Assembly (NCBI RefSeq): GCF_001720165.1
Contig: NZ_MCRI01000003.1
Location: forward strand, 1-64,000
Length of the DNA stretch: 64,000 nucleotides
DNA from: Methylophaga muralis
GTDB taxonomy: Bacteria > Pseudomonadota > Gammaproteobacteria > Nitrosococcales > Methylophagaceae
Direction: 5' to 3'
A program made the position numbers and the translations under genes. Numbering within the stretch: position 1 is the first letter of the stretch; the number at the start of each line of letters is the position of its first letter. Below the pieces are notes generated by a model. That model was not told the DNA's origin, ran no database searches, and saw nothing but the letters and a program-made list of their open reading frames with translations. Shown piece after piece: positions 19,102 through 27,812 of this stretch.

Positions 19102-19904
19102 ATGAGTCACGCCCCTATCCAAAAGCTCGCAAACGTTTTGGCCAAAACTTTTTACATGACGAAGCAGTAATCGCCGATATTATTGCTGCAATATCTCCAC
19201 AAAAAGACCAACATATTGTCGAAATCGGCCCTGGTCGAGGAGCTCTGACTGGATGGTTATTGGAAGATGCAGGACGTCTGGATGTAATTGAATTGGATCG
19301 GGATTTGGTACCGATACTTGAAAGGCAATTCAGTTCAGCTACAAATCTATATATTCATCAAGCTGATGCCCTGGAATTTGATTTCAGTGTATTACCTCAA
19401 CAAGACGAAAAACTGAGGGTGATTGGTAATCTTCCTTACAACATTACAACCCCTTTATTATTTCATTTGCTTGAGCAGGCCCCACTGATTGAAGACATGT
19501 GCTTTATGCTACAAAAAGAGGTTGTAGAGCGCATTTGTGCCGCACCTGGCAATAAAAGCTATGGTCGCCTAAGTGTAATGATTCAGTATCAATGTATAGT
19601 CGAACAATTGTTTATTGTTCCTCCCACTGCATTTGATCCACCCCCAAAGGTTGAGTCAGCGATAATTTATCTGCAGCCAAGAACACAGTTTGTCGGTGGT
19701 GGTGTCTGTATAAAAACCTTGAGTAATTTAGTGACGCAAGCCTTTAGCCAACGCCGAAAAACCATCGCTAACACTTTGAAAAATAGTGTATCCCTGTCTG
19801 AGTTAGAGGTACAAGGCATCGATCCAAAACAGCGACCTGAAACCCTCTCAGTTGAGCAATATGTATCTTTGGCTCAATCGCTTAATGCTTCAAATAAGCC
19901 TTAA
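19098..19904 (+). CDS. rsmA: 16S rRNA dimethyladenosine transferase RsmA (KsgA)
   Basis: RsmA dimethylates two adjacent adenosines near the 3' end of 16S rRNA during small-subunit maturation. The N-terminal KRFGQNFLHDE, SAM motif I (VEIGPGRGALT), and the catalytic NLPYNITTPLL are all visible. The 268 residues match the family. The start overlaps the pdxA stop by four bases. The apaG and apaH genes that often follow are absent, and hupB comes next. Confidence 0.96.
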   Translation: MNESRPYPKARKRFGQNFLHDEAVIADIIAAISPQKDQHIVEIGPGRGALTGWLLEDAGRLDVIELDRDLVPILERQFSSATNLYIHQADALEFDFSVLPQQDEKLRVIGNLPYNITTPLLFHLLEQAPLIEDMCFMLQKEVVERICAAPGNKSYGRLSVMIQYQCIVEQLFIVPPTAFDPPPKVESAIIYLQPRTQFVGGGVCIKTLSNLVTQAFSQRRKTIANTLKNSVSLSELEVQGIDPKQRPETLSVEQYVSLAQSLNASNKP

Positions 19905-19998
19905 ATATATAAGTAAATGCTTAAATACTTAATTGTAAACAGTTTAGAGGCTGTTCACAAAAAATGTTAATGGCGAATGACACTAATGTTTTCCTGTC

Positions 19999-20027
19999 TT
20001 GACACACTGTTTTTGCTGTAGTTAGAT
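19999..20027 (+). promoter_or_regulatory. Probable hupB promoter
   Basis: A perfect TTGACA at 19999-20004 is followed after 17 bases by TTAGAT, a weak -10. A long leader of about 80 bases would follow. Confidence 0.5.
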
Positions 20028-20064
20028 ACACACAACCAATGAGACGCGCCGAGGTGTTGTGTGT
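20028..20064 (+). repeat. Inverted repeat in the hupB leader
   Basis: ACACACAAC (20028-20036) and GTTGTGTGT (20056-20064) are perfectly complementary across 19 bases. A smaller hairpin (GTCC-TTT-GGGAC) follows. The pair sits between the predicted promoter and the ribosome-binding site, so it may be an RNA structure or an operator. Confidence 0.6.
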
Positions 20065-20111
20065 CCTTTGGGACTTGAACACATAATATAAATGACACGA
20101 GGAATTAAGCT

Positions 20112-20384
20112 GTGAATAAATCTGAATTAATCGATGCAGTTGCTGCGGCCGCAGACATTTCAAAAGCAAAAGCGGCTTTGGCTGTTGATGGTGTAACATC
20201 TGCTGTCACAAAAGCTTTAAGCAAAGGCGATCAAGTTACTCTGGTAGGTTTCGGTACTTTCTCTGTTCGTGAGCGCGCTGCTCGTACCGGCCGTAACCCA
20301 CGCACCGGCGAAGAAATTAAAATTGCAGCTGCTAAAATTCCTGCATTTAAAGCTGGTAAAGCTCTTAAGGATGCTGTAAACTAG
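20112..20384 (+). CDS. hupB: DNA-binding protein HU
   Basis: This is a small histone-like protein that bends and compacts DNA. The 90 residues contain the HU signature [24 protein letters not shown] with the DNA-intercalating RNP loop, and the family start [11 protein letters not shown]. The start codon is GTG with CGAGGAA eight bases upstream. Only one HU gene lies in this window, upstream of ppiD as in E. coli, but with two tRNA genes placed between. Confidence 0.96.
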   Translation: MNKSELIDAVAAAADISKAKAALAVDGVTSAVTKALSKGDQVTLVGFGTFSVRERAARTGRNPRTGEEIKIAAAKIPAFKAGKALKDAVN

Positions 20385-20397
20385 TTTCTTTTTTCTG

Positions 20398-20472
20398 GGG
20401 TGCTTAGCTCAGCTGGGAGAGCATCGCCCTTACAAGGCGAGGGTCGGGGGTTCGAACCCTCAGCACCCACCA
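20398..20472 (+). tRNA. tRNA-Val (anticodon TAC), one base short in the T arm
   Basis: Acceptor, D and anticodon arms are intact, with CTTACAA as the anticodon loop and CCA encoded. The T arm reads GGGGG-TTCGAAC-CCTC, leaving four bases to pair with five. One extra C in the CCC run at 20457-20459 would give a perfect arm and the usual 76 bases. This is most likely a sequence undercall. Confidence 0.9.
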
Positions 20473-20481
20473 GGAATATCA

Positions 20482-20558
20482 GGAGCGGTAGTTCAGCTGG
20501 TTAGAATGCTGGCCTGTCACGCCGGAGGTCGCGGGTTCGAGTCCCGTCCGCTCCGCCA
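20482..20558 (+). tRNA. tRNA-Asp (anticodon GTC)
   Basis: The complete 77-base cloverleaf has anticodon loop CTGTCAC, GGTTCGAGTCC in the T arm and encoded CCA. It lies nine bases after tRNA-Val and shares its transcript. Confidence 0.97.
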
Positions 20559-20568
20559 TTACAAAAGA

Positions 20569-20596
20569 AGGGCGCATTCTATGCGCCTTTTTTTTT
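20569..20596 (+). terminator. Terminator after tRNA-Asp
   Basis: GGCGCAT and ATGCGCC enclose a three-base loop, followed by a run of nine T. It ends the hupB/tRNA transcript before ppiD. Confidence 0.92.
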
Positions 20597-20636
20597 GCTT
20601 AAATTAACCCACATTTCGTAAAGAAGGTTCACTGCT

Positions 20637-22529
20637 ATGTTACATTTCATACGTGATCGCGCCCAAGGTTGGATTGCTTGGTTTATTGTTGCCTTGATAA
20701 GTATTCCTTTCGCTCTTTGGGGTGTTAACTCTTACGTTACCGGTCCAAGTGATACTGTTGTTGCGAAAGTTAATGGTGATGAGATAACTCGTTCTGAATT
20801 GTTACAAGCCGTACAACGTTATCGCGAACAAATGCGTGAAATGATGGGGGAAGAATTTAACCCTGAGCTTTTTGACAACGCTGAAATACGTTATGCAGTG
20901 ATTGATGACCTTATCGAGCAACGACTGATTCGCTCGGCAACAGACACACTTGGTCAACGAGTCAGTGACCGCCAGATTGCCCAATTTATTCAACAGACTC
21001 CAGCATTCCAGCGCGATGGTAGATTTGATAGTGAGCAATACCAAATGGTATTGGCGCGTGCTGGATTTACGCCTGCTTACTACGAAGCGACCTTACGTAA
21101 TGACCTGTTAGGACAACAACTTATTCAAAATGTTGAAGGCAGTACAATTGTGTCTCAGGTTGAGGTTGAAAGACTGCTGAAACTGGAAAACCAACAACGT
21201 GAAATCGCTTACGGTGTACTCAAACTTCAAGATTTCTTAGATCAAACCGAAGTTGAAGAGAGTGATGTGCGTGATTTCTATAACGCCAATCAATCAAGCT
21301 ATACCACTCCAGAACAAGTTTCACTGGATTACCTCGAATTATCATTAGAAACCATTTCATCGCAGATGGAAGTAAGTGATGAGCAGTTACAACAATATTT
21401 TATTGATAATAAAATCCAGTTTGTCGGACCAGAGCTTCGGACTGCAAGTCACATTTTAATTAACGATAATGATGAAGCTGAACAAATACTCGCTGAAATA
21501 CAAGCCAAGCTTGATGAAGGCGAAAGTTTTGCAGAATTAGCCAAGACCTATTCCATTGATGTCGGATCAGCTGCTTCAGGTGGTGATTTAGGCCCAATTC
21601 AACGTGACGTGATGGAACCAACATTTGAAGCTGCCGTATTTGCTTTGGAAAATGTTGGTGATATTTCTGAACCCGTTAAAACCGAGTTTGGCTATCACAT
21701 CATTCAATTGACGGATATTGATCAATCCAGCAATGTTGAATTTGCTGATGTGAAAGACGAAGTTGCTCTGCAATACAGCCGCCAACAAGCTGAACGTCAG
21801 TTCTACGATAAAGCAGAAGAGTTAGCTAATCTCACTTATGAAAATCCGGAAACTCTGGATGTTGCCGCCGAAACCCTGGCCTTGGAAATCAAAACCTCTG
21901 GCGCATTCACTCGCAGTGGCGGTAGTGGAATCGCAGAAAACAACGCTGTAGTTCAAGCGGCGTTTTCGGATGATGTGCTCAATCAGGATCTGAACAGCCA
22001 AGTTATCGAATTGTCTGATACACGACTTGTCGTGGTTCGTAAAAACAGTCATATCGCTGCAACCTTGTTGCCGTTTGATTCAGTTGCGCCAGCCATTTCT
22101 GAACAAATTCGCTACCAGCGGGCCAGTGATTTAGCCTACATTCAAGGTGAATCGAGATTACAAGAATTGAAAGCTGGAACACCTGCTGAAGAAGTGTTTC
22201 CTGATTCTTGGCAAGCTGCTGCATTTTACGGACGAGATAGTCAGGAAATAAGTGCACAAATTTTGAACCAGGCTTTCACTTTGCCAAATACAGGTTCAGC
22301 ACAATACGCGGGCTTTACAGCTGACAATGGAAACTATGTAGTGGTTGCTGTCAGCGAAGTTAAACAAGGTGATACTGACAACATTGAACCTGAAGTACGC
22401 GATGGTTTAGTATCAAACTTGATTCGCCTCAACGGCAGAGCCGAAATGGCTGCATTTATTAATGCTTTGCGTAGTGAAGCGAAAATCACTATTTACGAAT
22501 CTCGTGTAACTTCTACTGAAGATGAGTAA
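20637..22529 (+). CDS. ppiD: Periplasmic folding chaperone PpiD
   Basis: PpiD is an inner-membrane-anchored parvulin-like chaperone near the Sec translocon. The N-terminus has a short cytoplasmic segment and one membrane helix (WIAWFIVALISIPFALWGV, about residues 12-30). A SurA-like chaperone domain follows, then one PpiC domain near residues 265-360 containing ASHILIND and FGYHIIQLTD, and a second degenerate domain. At 630 residues it matches E. coli PpiD (623). The gene stands alone between two terminators. Confidence 0.95.
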   Translation: MLHFIRDRAQGWIAWFIVALISIPFALWGVNSYVTGPSDTVVAKVNGDEITRSELLQAVQRYREQMREMMGEEFNPELFDNAEIRYAVIDDLIEQRLIRSATDTLGQRVSDRQIAQFIQQTPAFQRDGRFDSEQYQMVLARAGFTPAYYEATLRNDLLGQQLIQNVEGSTIVSQVEVERLLKLENQQREIAYGVLKLQDFLDQTEVEESDVRDFYNANQSSYTTPEQVSLDYLELSLETISSQMEVSDEQLQQYFIDNKIQFVGPELRTASHILINDNDEAEQILAEIQAKLDEGESFAELAKTYSIDVGSAASGGDLGPIQRDVMEPTFEAAVFALENVGDISEPVKTEFGYHIIQLTDIDQSSNVEFADVKDEVALQYSRQQAERQFYDKAEELANLTYENPETLDVAAETLALEIKTSGAFTRSGGSGIAENNAVVQAAFSDDVLNQDLNSQVIELSDTRLVVVRKNSHIAATLLPFDSVAPAISEQIRYQRASDLAYIQGESRLQELKAGTPAEEVFPDSWQAAAFYGRDSQEISAQILNQAFTLPNTGSAQYAGFTADNGNYVVVAVSEVKQGDTDNIEPEVRDGLVSNLIRLNGRAEMAAFINALRSEAKITIYESRVTSTEDE

Positions 22530-22551
22530 TTAGTAGTATTAGCAGTAAAAG

Positions 22552-22576
22552 AAAAAGGCGCTTAAAGCGCCTTTTT
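22552..22576. terminator. Bidirectional terminator between ppiD and the symporter gene
   Basis: AAGGCGCT and AGCGCCTT enclose a short loop with A and T tracts on either side. The stop of the convergent symporter gene lies within it. Confidence 0.88.
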
Positions 22577-23779
22577 TATGACTAACGTATCGATTACTTT
22601 AGCACCCACGCTATCACCCCAGATATTGACGACAGTGCGGAATCTATCCAGAAACCAATCCACAGCTAATAACAGTGCAATACCGTCCAGCGGCAAGCCT
22701 ACAGCACTTAATACAATCACCATGGTAACCAGTCCGGCTTCAGGTATGCCTGCTGCACCGATTGCGGCAAGGGTAGCGGTAATAAATACGATAACTTGCT
22801 GAGTCATTGTCAGATCAATGCCATAGGCCTGGGCGATGAATAACACAGCAGCTGCCTCATAGAGTGCGGTGCCATCCATGTTGACTGTGCTGCCGAGCGG
22901 TAAGACAAACTTGATGGCTTTATCACTGACCTTGTTTTCCCGAGCATTTTCCATTGTTAAAGGCAGGGTGGCAGTCGAGCTTGCTGTACCAAAACCGGTA
23001 AATAAGGCTCGGCTCATGCCCAGCAAATAACTAAAGCCCTTACCGGCAATCAGTTGAAGTAGTAACAACAAAAAACAAAAATGAATAAATAAGCCGGTTA
23101 ATACCGTGACAACATGCCAGCCGACGGCCTGAATTTCTTTGAACAGTTCATCACCACCACCAGCCAGCCCTATGCGGGCTGCTATCAGCGCAAAAATGCC
23201 TAAAGGCGCAAAGTACATCACCCATATCACTAATTTCATCATGGCTTCATTGATGCCATCAAAAACTGCAAACACCGGCTTGGAGCGATCTCCAATAGTC
23301 GTGAGTGCCATTGCAAACAATATGGCAAATACGATGATCGGTAATAACTGCATTTCAGTTGCTGATGCAAACAAATTCGGTGAAATCAGTGACATGAAAA
23401 TATCTGATACGCCGGTTCCCTGTTTTTCAAGAATGCGCTCAGGAACAGTGGCATTGCCTAGCTCAATTCCTGCACCCGGTTGGATGATATTAACGACTAC
23501 CAAGCCGATAAAGACGGCGACAGCTGTTGTAAATCCATAATAAAGGATGGTGGACCCACCTAAACGCCCCAGCTTCCGAACATCTCCAAGTGCTCCAATA
23601 CCGCTGATAACTGAGGCTACAATAAGTGGAATAATGATCATTTTCAGTGCATTGAGAAATAAATCTCCCATCCAGCCGATTTGCAGCGATAACTCTCCAA
23701 AAAACCAGCCAAATAAAACACCACTAATGGCACTCAAGATGATTAGGATTAATAAAATGACGGCATGTGAGTGAGGCAT
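22562..23779 (-). CDS. Dicarboxylate/amino acid:cation symporter (DAACS family)
   Basis: The family imports glutamate, aspartate or C4-dicarboxylates with Na+ or H+. The Ser-rich re-entrant loop reads GTASSTATLPLTM, and the conserved helix has GSTVNMDGTALYEA. The second loop is AAIGAAGIPEAGLV, and the end has DWFLDRFRTVVNIWGDS. Eight membrane segments are evident and the 405 residues are normal. Substrate choice between GltP, GltT and DctA types cannot be fixed from sequence. It is monocistronic, bounded by terminators on both sides. Confidence 0.92.
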   Translation of the reverse strand: MPHSHAVILLILIILSAISGVLFGWFFGELSLQIGWMGDLFLNALKMIIIPLIVASVISGIGALGDVRKLGRLGGSTILYYGFTTAVAVFIGLVVVNIIQPGAGIELGNATVPERILEKQGTGVSDIFMSLISPNLFASATEMQLLPIIVFAILFAMALTTIGDRSKPVFAVFDGINEAMMKLVIWVMYFAPLGIFALIAARIGLAGGGDELFKEIQAVGWHVVTVLTGLFIHFCFLLLLLQLIAGKGFSYLLGMSRALFTGFGTASSTATLPLTMENARENKVSDKAIKFVLPLGSTVNMDGTALYEAAAVLFIAQAYGIDLTMTQQVIVFITATLAAIGAAGIPEAGLVTMVIVLSAVGLPLDGIALLLAVDWFLDRFRTVVNIWGDSVGAKVIDTLVIKKAL

Positions 23780-23810
23780 GAACTGTCCTTAATTTACAAA
23801 GGCTAAAACA

Positions 23811-23835
23811 AAAACAGGGCTTAAAGCCCTGTTTT
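23811..23835 (-). terminator. Terminator after fabI
   Basis: AAAACAGGGCT and AGCCCTGTTTT form a long stem with flanking T tracts 28 bases beyond the fabI stop. Confidence 0.88.
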
Positions 23836-23862
23836 AGATAACTGAATGAACATCGGTTTAGT

Positions 23863-24651
23863 TTACTTATCGCCAATACCAACGATATTGTAACCACCAT
23901 CCACATAGGTGATTTCGCCAGTTACCCCGGACGCCAGGTCTGAGCATAAGAATGCGGCGACATTACCGACTTCTTCAATAGTGACGTTACGACGCAGTGG
24001 AGAATTACGCTCTCCATACGCTAACATCTTGCCAAAATCACCAATGCCTGCTGCGGCAAGGGTTTTTATTGGACCTGCTGAAACGGCATTGACACGAATA
24101 CCATCTGGACCTAAAGAGTAAGCCATGTAACGAACAGTAGCTTCCAAGGCCGCTTTGGCCACGCCCATGACATTGTAGTTATCAATAGCACGTTCGGCGC
24201 CCAGGTAACTCAACGTTAATAATGAACCATTACGCCCAGCCATCATTTCTTTACCTGCTTTTGCTAAGGCAGCAAAACTATAGGCACTGATATCATGTGC
24301 TGCAGCAAAACCTTCACGGGTCACGCTGTCAACAAAACTGCCTTGTAACTGTTCGCGCGGGGCAAATGCTACTGAGTGAATAATACTGTCCAAGCCGTCC
24401 CATTGTTTGGCTAAGTCATCAAAAACGGCAGTAATCTGTTCGTCACTGCTGACGTCGCAAGGGAAAATTAATGCCGGATTGGAGCCACATTCTTCAGCGA
24501 TCTTTTCAACGCGGGATTTGAGTTTGTCGTTTTGGTAGGTAAAAGCTAATTCAGCGCCTTCACGAGCCATAGCATGCGCAATACCGGCAGCGATAGAACG
24601 TGAGCTGGCCACGCCAACAATCAATACCCGTTTACCTTGTAGAAAACCCAT
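23863..24651 (-). CDS. fabI: Enoyl-[acyl-carrier-protein] reductase (NADH) FabI
   Basis: FabI reduces the trans-2 double bond in the last step of each fatty-acid elongation cycle. It is an atypical SDR. The cofactor motif is [13 protein letters not shown], and the active-site tyrosine and lysine lie in the [14 protein letters not shown] stretch with the Y-x6-K spacing. The 262 residues match. Gly-Met and the usual triclosan-contact residues are not altered in an obvious way. The gene is divergent from the peptide-binding lipoprotein gene. Confidence 0.96.
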   Translation of the reverse strand: MGFLQGKRVLIVGVASSRSIAAGIAHAMAREGAELAFTYQNDKLKSRVEKIAEECGSNPALIFPCDVSSDEQITAVFDDLAKQWDGLDSIIHSVAFAPREQLQGSFVDSVTREGFAAAHDISAYSFAALAKAGKEMMAGRNGSLLTLSYLGAERAIDNYNVMGVAKAALEATVRYMAYSLGPDGIRVNAVSAGPIKTLAAAGIGDFGKMLAYGERNSPLRRNVTIEEVGNVAAFLCSDLASGVTGEITYVDGGYNIVGIGDK

Positions 24652-24771
24652 GAAGTACTCCAGAAATTTTAAAACCGATAAACTTACCTGATTTTGACTG
24701 GGACGGGAAGAGGCGAGCCAGTTACATTCCCGATATACTCGTCATTTAATTGGCTTCGATTATGGATGGTT

Positions 24772-26928
24772 ATGACCCGATTTAGTGTTTTAGTACAGGT
24801 CCTGCTATTTGCCTTACTGGCAGGGTGTGACCTTTCGGCTCTCAATTCACCATATCCTGCTGCTGAGAGTGAAAAGTCGGTAAGTTACAGCTCCTTTATG
24901 CTGCGTCCAAAACATCTCGATCCTGCTCGTTCTTATTCTGCCAATGAAAGTCTGATTACCGCGCAGATTTATGAGCCACCATTTCAATATCATTACCTTA
25001 AAAGACCTTACACATTAGAACCTCTAACGGCTGCAAATATGCCAGAGGTTGAATTGTTGGATATAAATGGTGAGCCATTACCGCCAGCACAACAAACAAC
25101 AGAAAATGTTGCTTTTTCACGTTATACCATCACCATCAGACCGGGCATTGCGTATCAGCCACATCCTGCATTTGTTCAAGATAAAACCGGGCAATTTCTA
25201 TATCACGATTTAGATAACCAATCATCCCGCAACATACAAACCATTATGGATTTCCCCAAGCAAGCGACGCGGGAATTAAAAGCTGCGGATTACGTTTATC
25301 AAATTAAACGTTTGGCCCATCCTGAAGTTCATTCACCAATATTGGGTTTAATGAGTGAACATATTGTCGGCTTGGGTGATTTCGCTGCCACACTTGGCAA
25401 AATGCGTCAGCAAAATGAACCGATTGATTTGCGAAAATTGCAGATAGATGGCGTTCAGGTGATTGACGATTATCGTTACCAAATTACCGTCTATGGTCAG
25501 TATCCACAGTTAAAATACTGGTTGGCAATGCCATTTTTTGCTCCGATTCCTTGGGAAGCCGATGTGTTTTATCAACAAGCAGTGCTTGTAGCTAAAAATA
25601 TCACTTTGGATTGGTATCCGGTGGGAACCGGCGCTTATCAGATGATCGAAAACGATCCGAATCGGCGCATGGTGATGGTGAAGAATCCCAACTATCACGG
25701 AGAAACTTATCCCACAGAAGGAAATCCCGGTGATGCCGCAGCGGGATTATTGGATGACGCCGGTGTGCCAATGCCATTTATCGATAAGATTATTTATACC
25801 CTTGAAAAAGAAAGTACCTCCTATTGGGGGAAATTTATTCAGGGTTACTACGATGTCAGTGGTTTGACATCAGACAGTTTTGATCAGGCCATTCAGGTAT
25901 CTTCAGGCGGTTCATTTGGTTTAAGTGAAGATATGATGAAAAAAGGTATCGACCTGCAGTCTGCCGTTGGTACGACGACCCATTACATAGGATTCAATAT
26001 GTTGGATTCTGTTGTCGGCGGCAACGAAGAAAGGGCTCGCAAATTGCGTCAGGCCATTGCCATTGCGATTGATCAAGAAGAATTTGTGTCGATTTTTTTT
26101 AACGGCCGCGGTATTCCTGCCCAAGGGCCGATACCACCAGGAATTTTTGGCTATCGGGAAGGTAGGGCGGGACTGGACCCTTACGTGTATGAATGGCGTG
26201 ATGATGCAGTAAGAACTAAACCTATCGAATACGCGAGAAACTTATTGGCCGAAGCGGGATACCCAAAAGGACGCGATGCCGAAACAGGACAGCCTTTAGT
26301 TCTGTATTTTGATGTGGCAGCAGTTGGCCCCGATGCTAAGGCCCAATTAGACTGGATGCGCAAGCAATTTCAAAAACTTAATATCCAGCTAGTTGTTCGC
26401 TCAACTGATTACAATCGTTTTCAAGATAAAATGCGCCGAGGTCAAACGCAGATCTTCAGAATAGGTTGGAGTGCTGATTATCCCGATCCGGAAAATTTTC
26501 TATTTTTGCTATATGGCCCAAATGCTAAAGCTATTCATAATGGCGAAAATAGTGCGAATTATCAGAATCCTGAATTTGATAGATTATTTGAACAAATGCG
26601 CGTTATGCCGGATGGGGATGAGCGCCAGCAAATTATCGATGAAATGGTAGAGATTGTCAGGCATGATGCCCCATGGGTCTGGGGATTTCATCCCAAACAA
26701 CTAACCTTATTTCATGCATGGAATAAAAACATCAAACCAAATTTGATGGCAAACAATACATTAAAGTATCACCGTATTGATCCGCTATTACGAGACCAGT
26801 TAAGAGCAAAATGGAATCAACCAACCATTTGGCCATTTGTCTTGTTATTATTTTTGATTATCCTGGCACTGTTGCCAGCAATCATTATTTACCGACGGAA
26901 AAAATATCAACAGGCTGTGAGTTCTTGA
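24772..26928 (+). CDS. Peptide-type ABC substrate-binding lipoprotein with a C-terminal membrane helix
   Basis: This is a family 5 extracellular solute-binding protein (oligopeptide/nickel type). From the ATG at 24772 a lipobox LLAGC appears at residues 15-19, so the mature protein should be lipid-anchored; the open frame could start earlier (24694 or 24766). Typical stretches are FRIGWSADYPDPENFLFLLYG near the C-terminal half and RKLRQAIAIAIDQEEF. At about 718 residues it is longer than usual. It ends with a strongly hydrophobic helix (about 684-705) and a basic tail, which is odd for a lipoprotein of this family. No permease or ATPase gene is adjacent. Confidence 0.85.
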   Translation: MTRFSVLVQVLLFALLAGCDLSALNSPYPAAESEKSVSYSSFMLRPKHLDPARSYSANESLITAQIYEPPFQYHYLKRPYTLEPLTAANMPEVELLDINGEPLPPAQQTTENVAFSRYTITIRPGIAYQPHPAFVQDKTGQFLYHDLDNQSSRNIQTIMDFPKQATRELKAADYVYQIKRLAHPEVHSPILGLMSEHIVGLGDFAATLGKMRQQNEPIDLRKLQIDGVQVIDDYRYQITVYGQYPQLKYWLAMPFFAPIPWEADVFYQQAVLVAKNITLDWYPVGTGAYQMIENDPNRRMVMVKNPNYHGETYPTEGNPGDAAAGLLDDAGVPMPFIDKIIYTLEKESTSYWGKFIQGYYDVSGLTSDSFDQAIQVSSGGSFGLSEDMMKKGIDLQSAVGTTTHYIGFNMLDSVVGGNEERARKLRQAIAIAIDQEEFVSIFFNGRGIPAQGPIPPGIFGYREGRAGLDPYVYEWRDDAVRTKPIEYARNLLAEAGYPKGRDAETGQPLVLYFDVAAVGPDAKAQLDWMRKQFQKLNIQLVVRSTDYNRFQDKMRRGQTQIFRIGWSADYPDPENFLFLLYGPNAKAIHNGENSANYQNPEFDRLFEQMRVMPDGDERQQIIDEMVEIVRHDAPWVWGFHPKQLTLFHAWNKNIKPNLMANNTLKYHRIDPLLRDQLRAKWNQPTIWPFVLLLFLIILALLPAIIIYRRKKYQQAVSS

Positions 26929-27017
26929 TACTGTTGATTTTGGAAAGCATCCGGTACAATTAAAACGCAAAAAATGCTCTATGACTTCAGGCAAGACTTA
27001 ATCAGGGAGAACAGCAC

Positions 27018-27791
27018 GTGGATTTGGCTACTTTACTGGGTTTTTTAATCGCCTGGAGTCTGATTATCGCCACTATCGCACTTGGTGCAGCGGCGAGTAC
27101 CTTTATCAATACCCCCTCATTTATGATCGTTGTCGGCGGCACTTTCGCTGTGGTGATGATGCGCTTTACGCTCAAACAGTTTATCGGTTCGATGAAAACG
27201 GCGACTAAAGCCTTTCTTCATAAATCAGAAGATCCCTCGGAAATTATCGCCAGTGTTGTGCAACTAGCCGGTATCGCCCGCAAAGAGGGTTTATTGGCGC
27301 TTGAACGACAAGAAGTTAAAAATCCGGCACTTGCTTTAGGTATCCGTATGCTGGTTGATGGCCATGAGCCTGCTGTTGTCAGAAAAGCGCTGAATACCGA
27401 AATGAATGAAACCGTTAATCGTCACAGCATCGGACAACAGATTTTCCAGCAAATTGGTGATGCTGCACCGGCAATGGGCATGATTGGTACGTTAGTGGGA
27501 TTGGTGCAAATGCTATCAAATATGTCTGATCCAAAGTCAATTGGGCCAGCTATGGCGATTGCATTATTGACGACACTTTATGGTGCCATGATTGCCAATA
27601 TGTTTGCCCTACCGGTAGCCGATAAACTTGCCCTTCGTAGCAACGAAGAGTTGATGAATAAGAGCATTATAATTGAGAGCGTTATGGGGATTCAGGAAGG
27701 GCAGAACCCGAAAGTATTGGAAGAGTTACTGAAAAATTATCTCCCGGCTTCCAAGCGGGATGCTGAAGCTCCGGCTCCAGCCGAAGCTTAA
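27018..27791 (+). CDS. pomA: Sodium-type flagellar motor stator subunit PomA
   Basis: PomA and PomB form the membrane stator that turns ion flow into flagellar rotation. The protein has the MotA/TolQ/ExbB proton-channel domain, four membrane segments, and the ALLTTLYGAMIANM and PAMGMIGTLVGLVQML helices that line the channel. The 257 residues match PomA. The start is GTG with a good GGGAG eight bases upstream. It forms an operon with pomB, 21 bases away. No other flagellar genes are nearby. Confidence 0.9.
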   Translation: MDLATLLGFLIAWSLIIATIALGAAASTFINTPSFMIVVGGTFAVVMMRFTLKQFIGSMKTATKAFLHKSEDPSEIIASVVQLAGIARKEGLLALERQEVKNPALALGIRMLVDGHEPAVVRKALNTEMNETVNRHSIGQQIFQQIGDAAPAMGMIGTLVGLVQMLSNMSDPKSIGPAMAIALLTTLYGAMIANMFALPVADKLALRSNEELMNKSIIIESVMGIQEGQNPKVLEELLKNYLPASKRDAEAPAPAEA

Positions 27792-27812
27792 TCTGCTGAA
27801 GTCGACTTAAAG

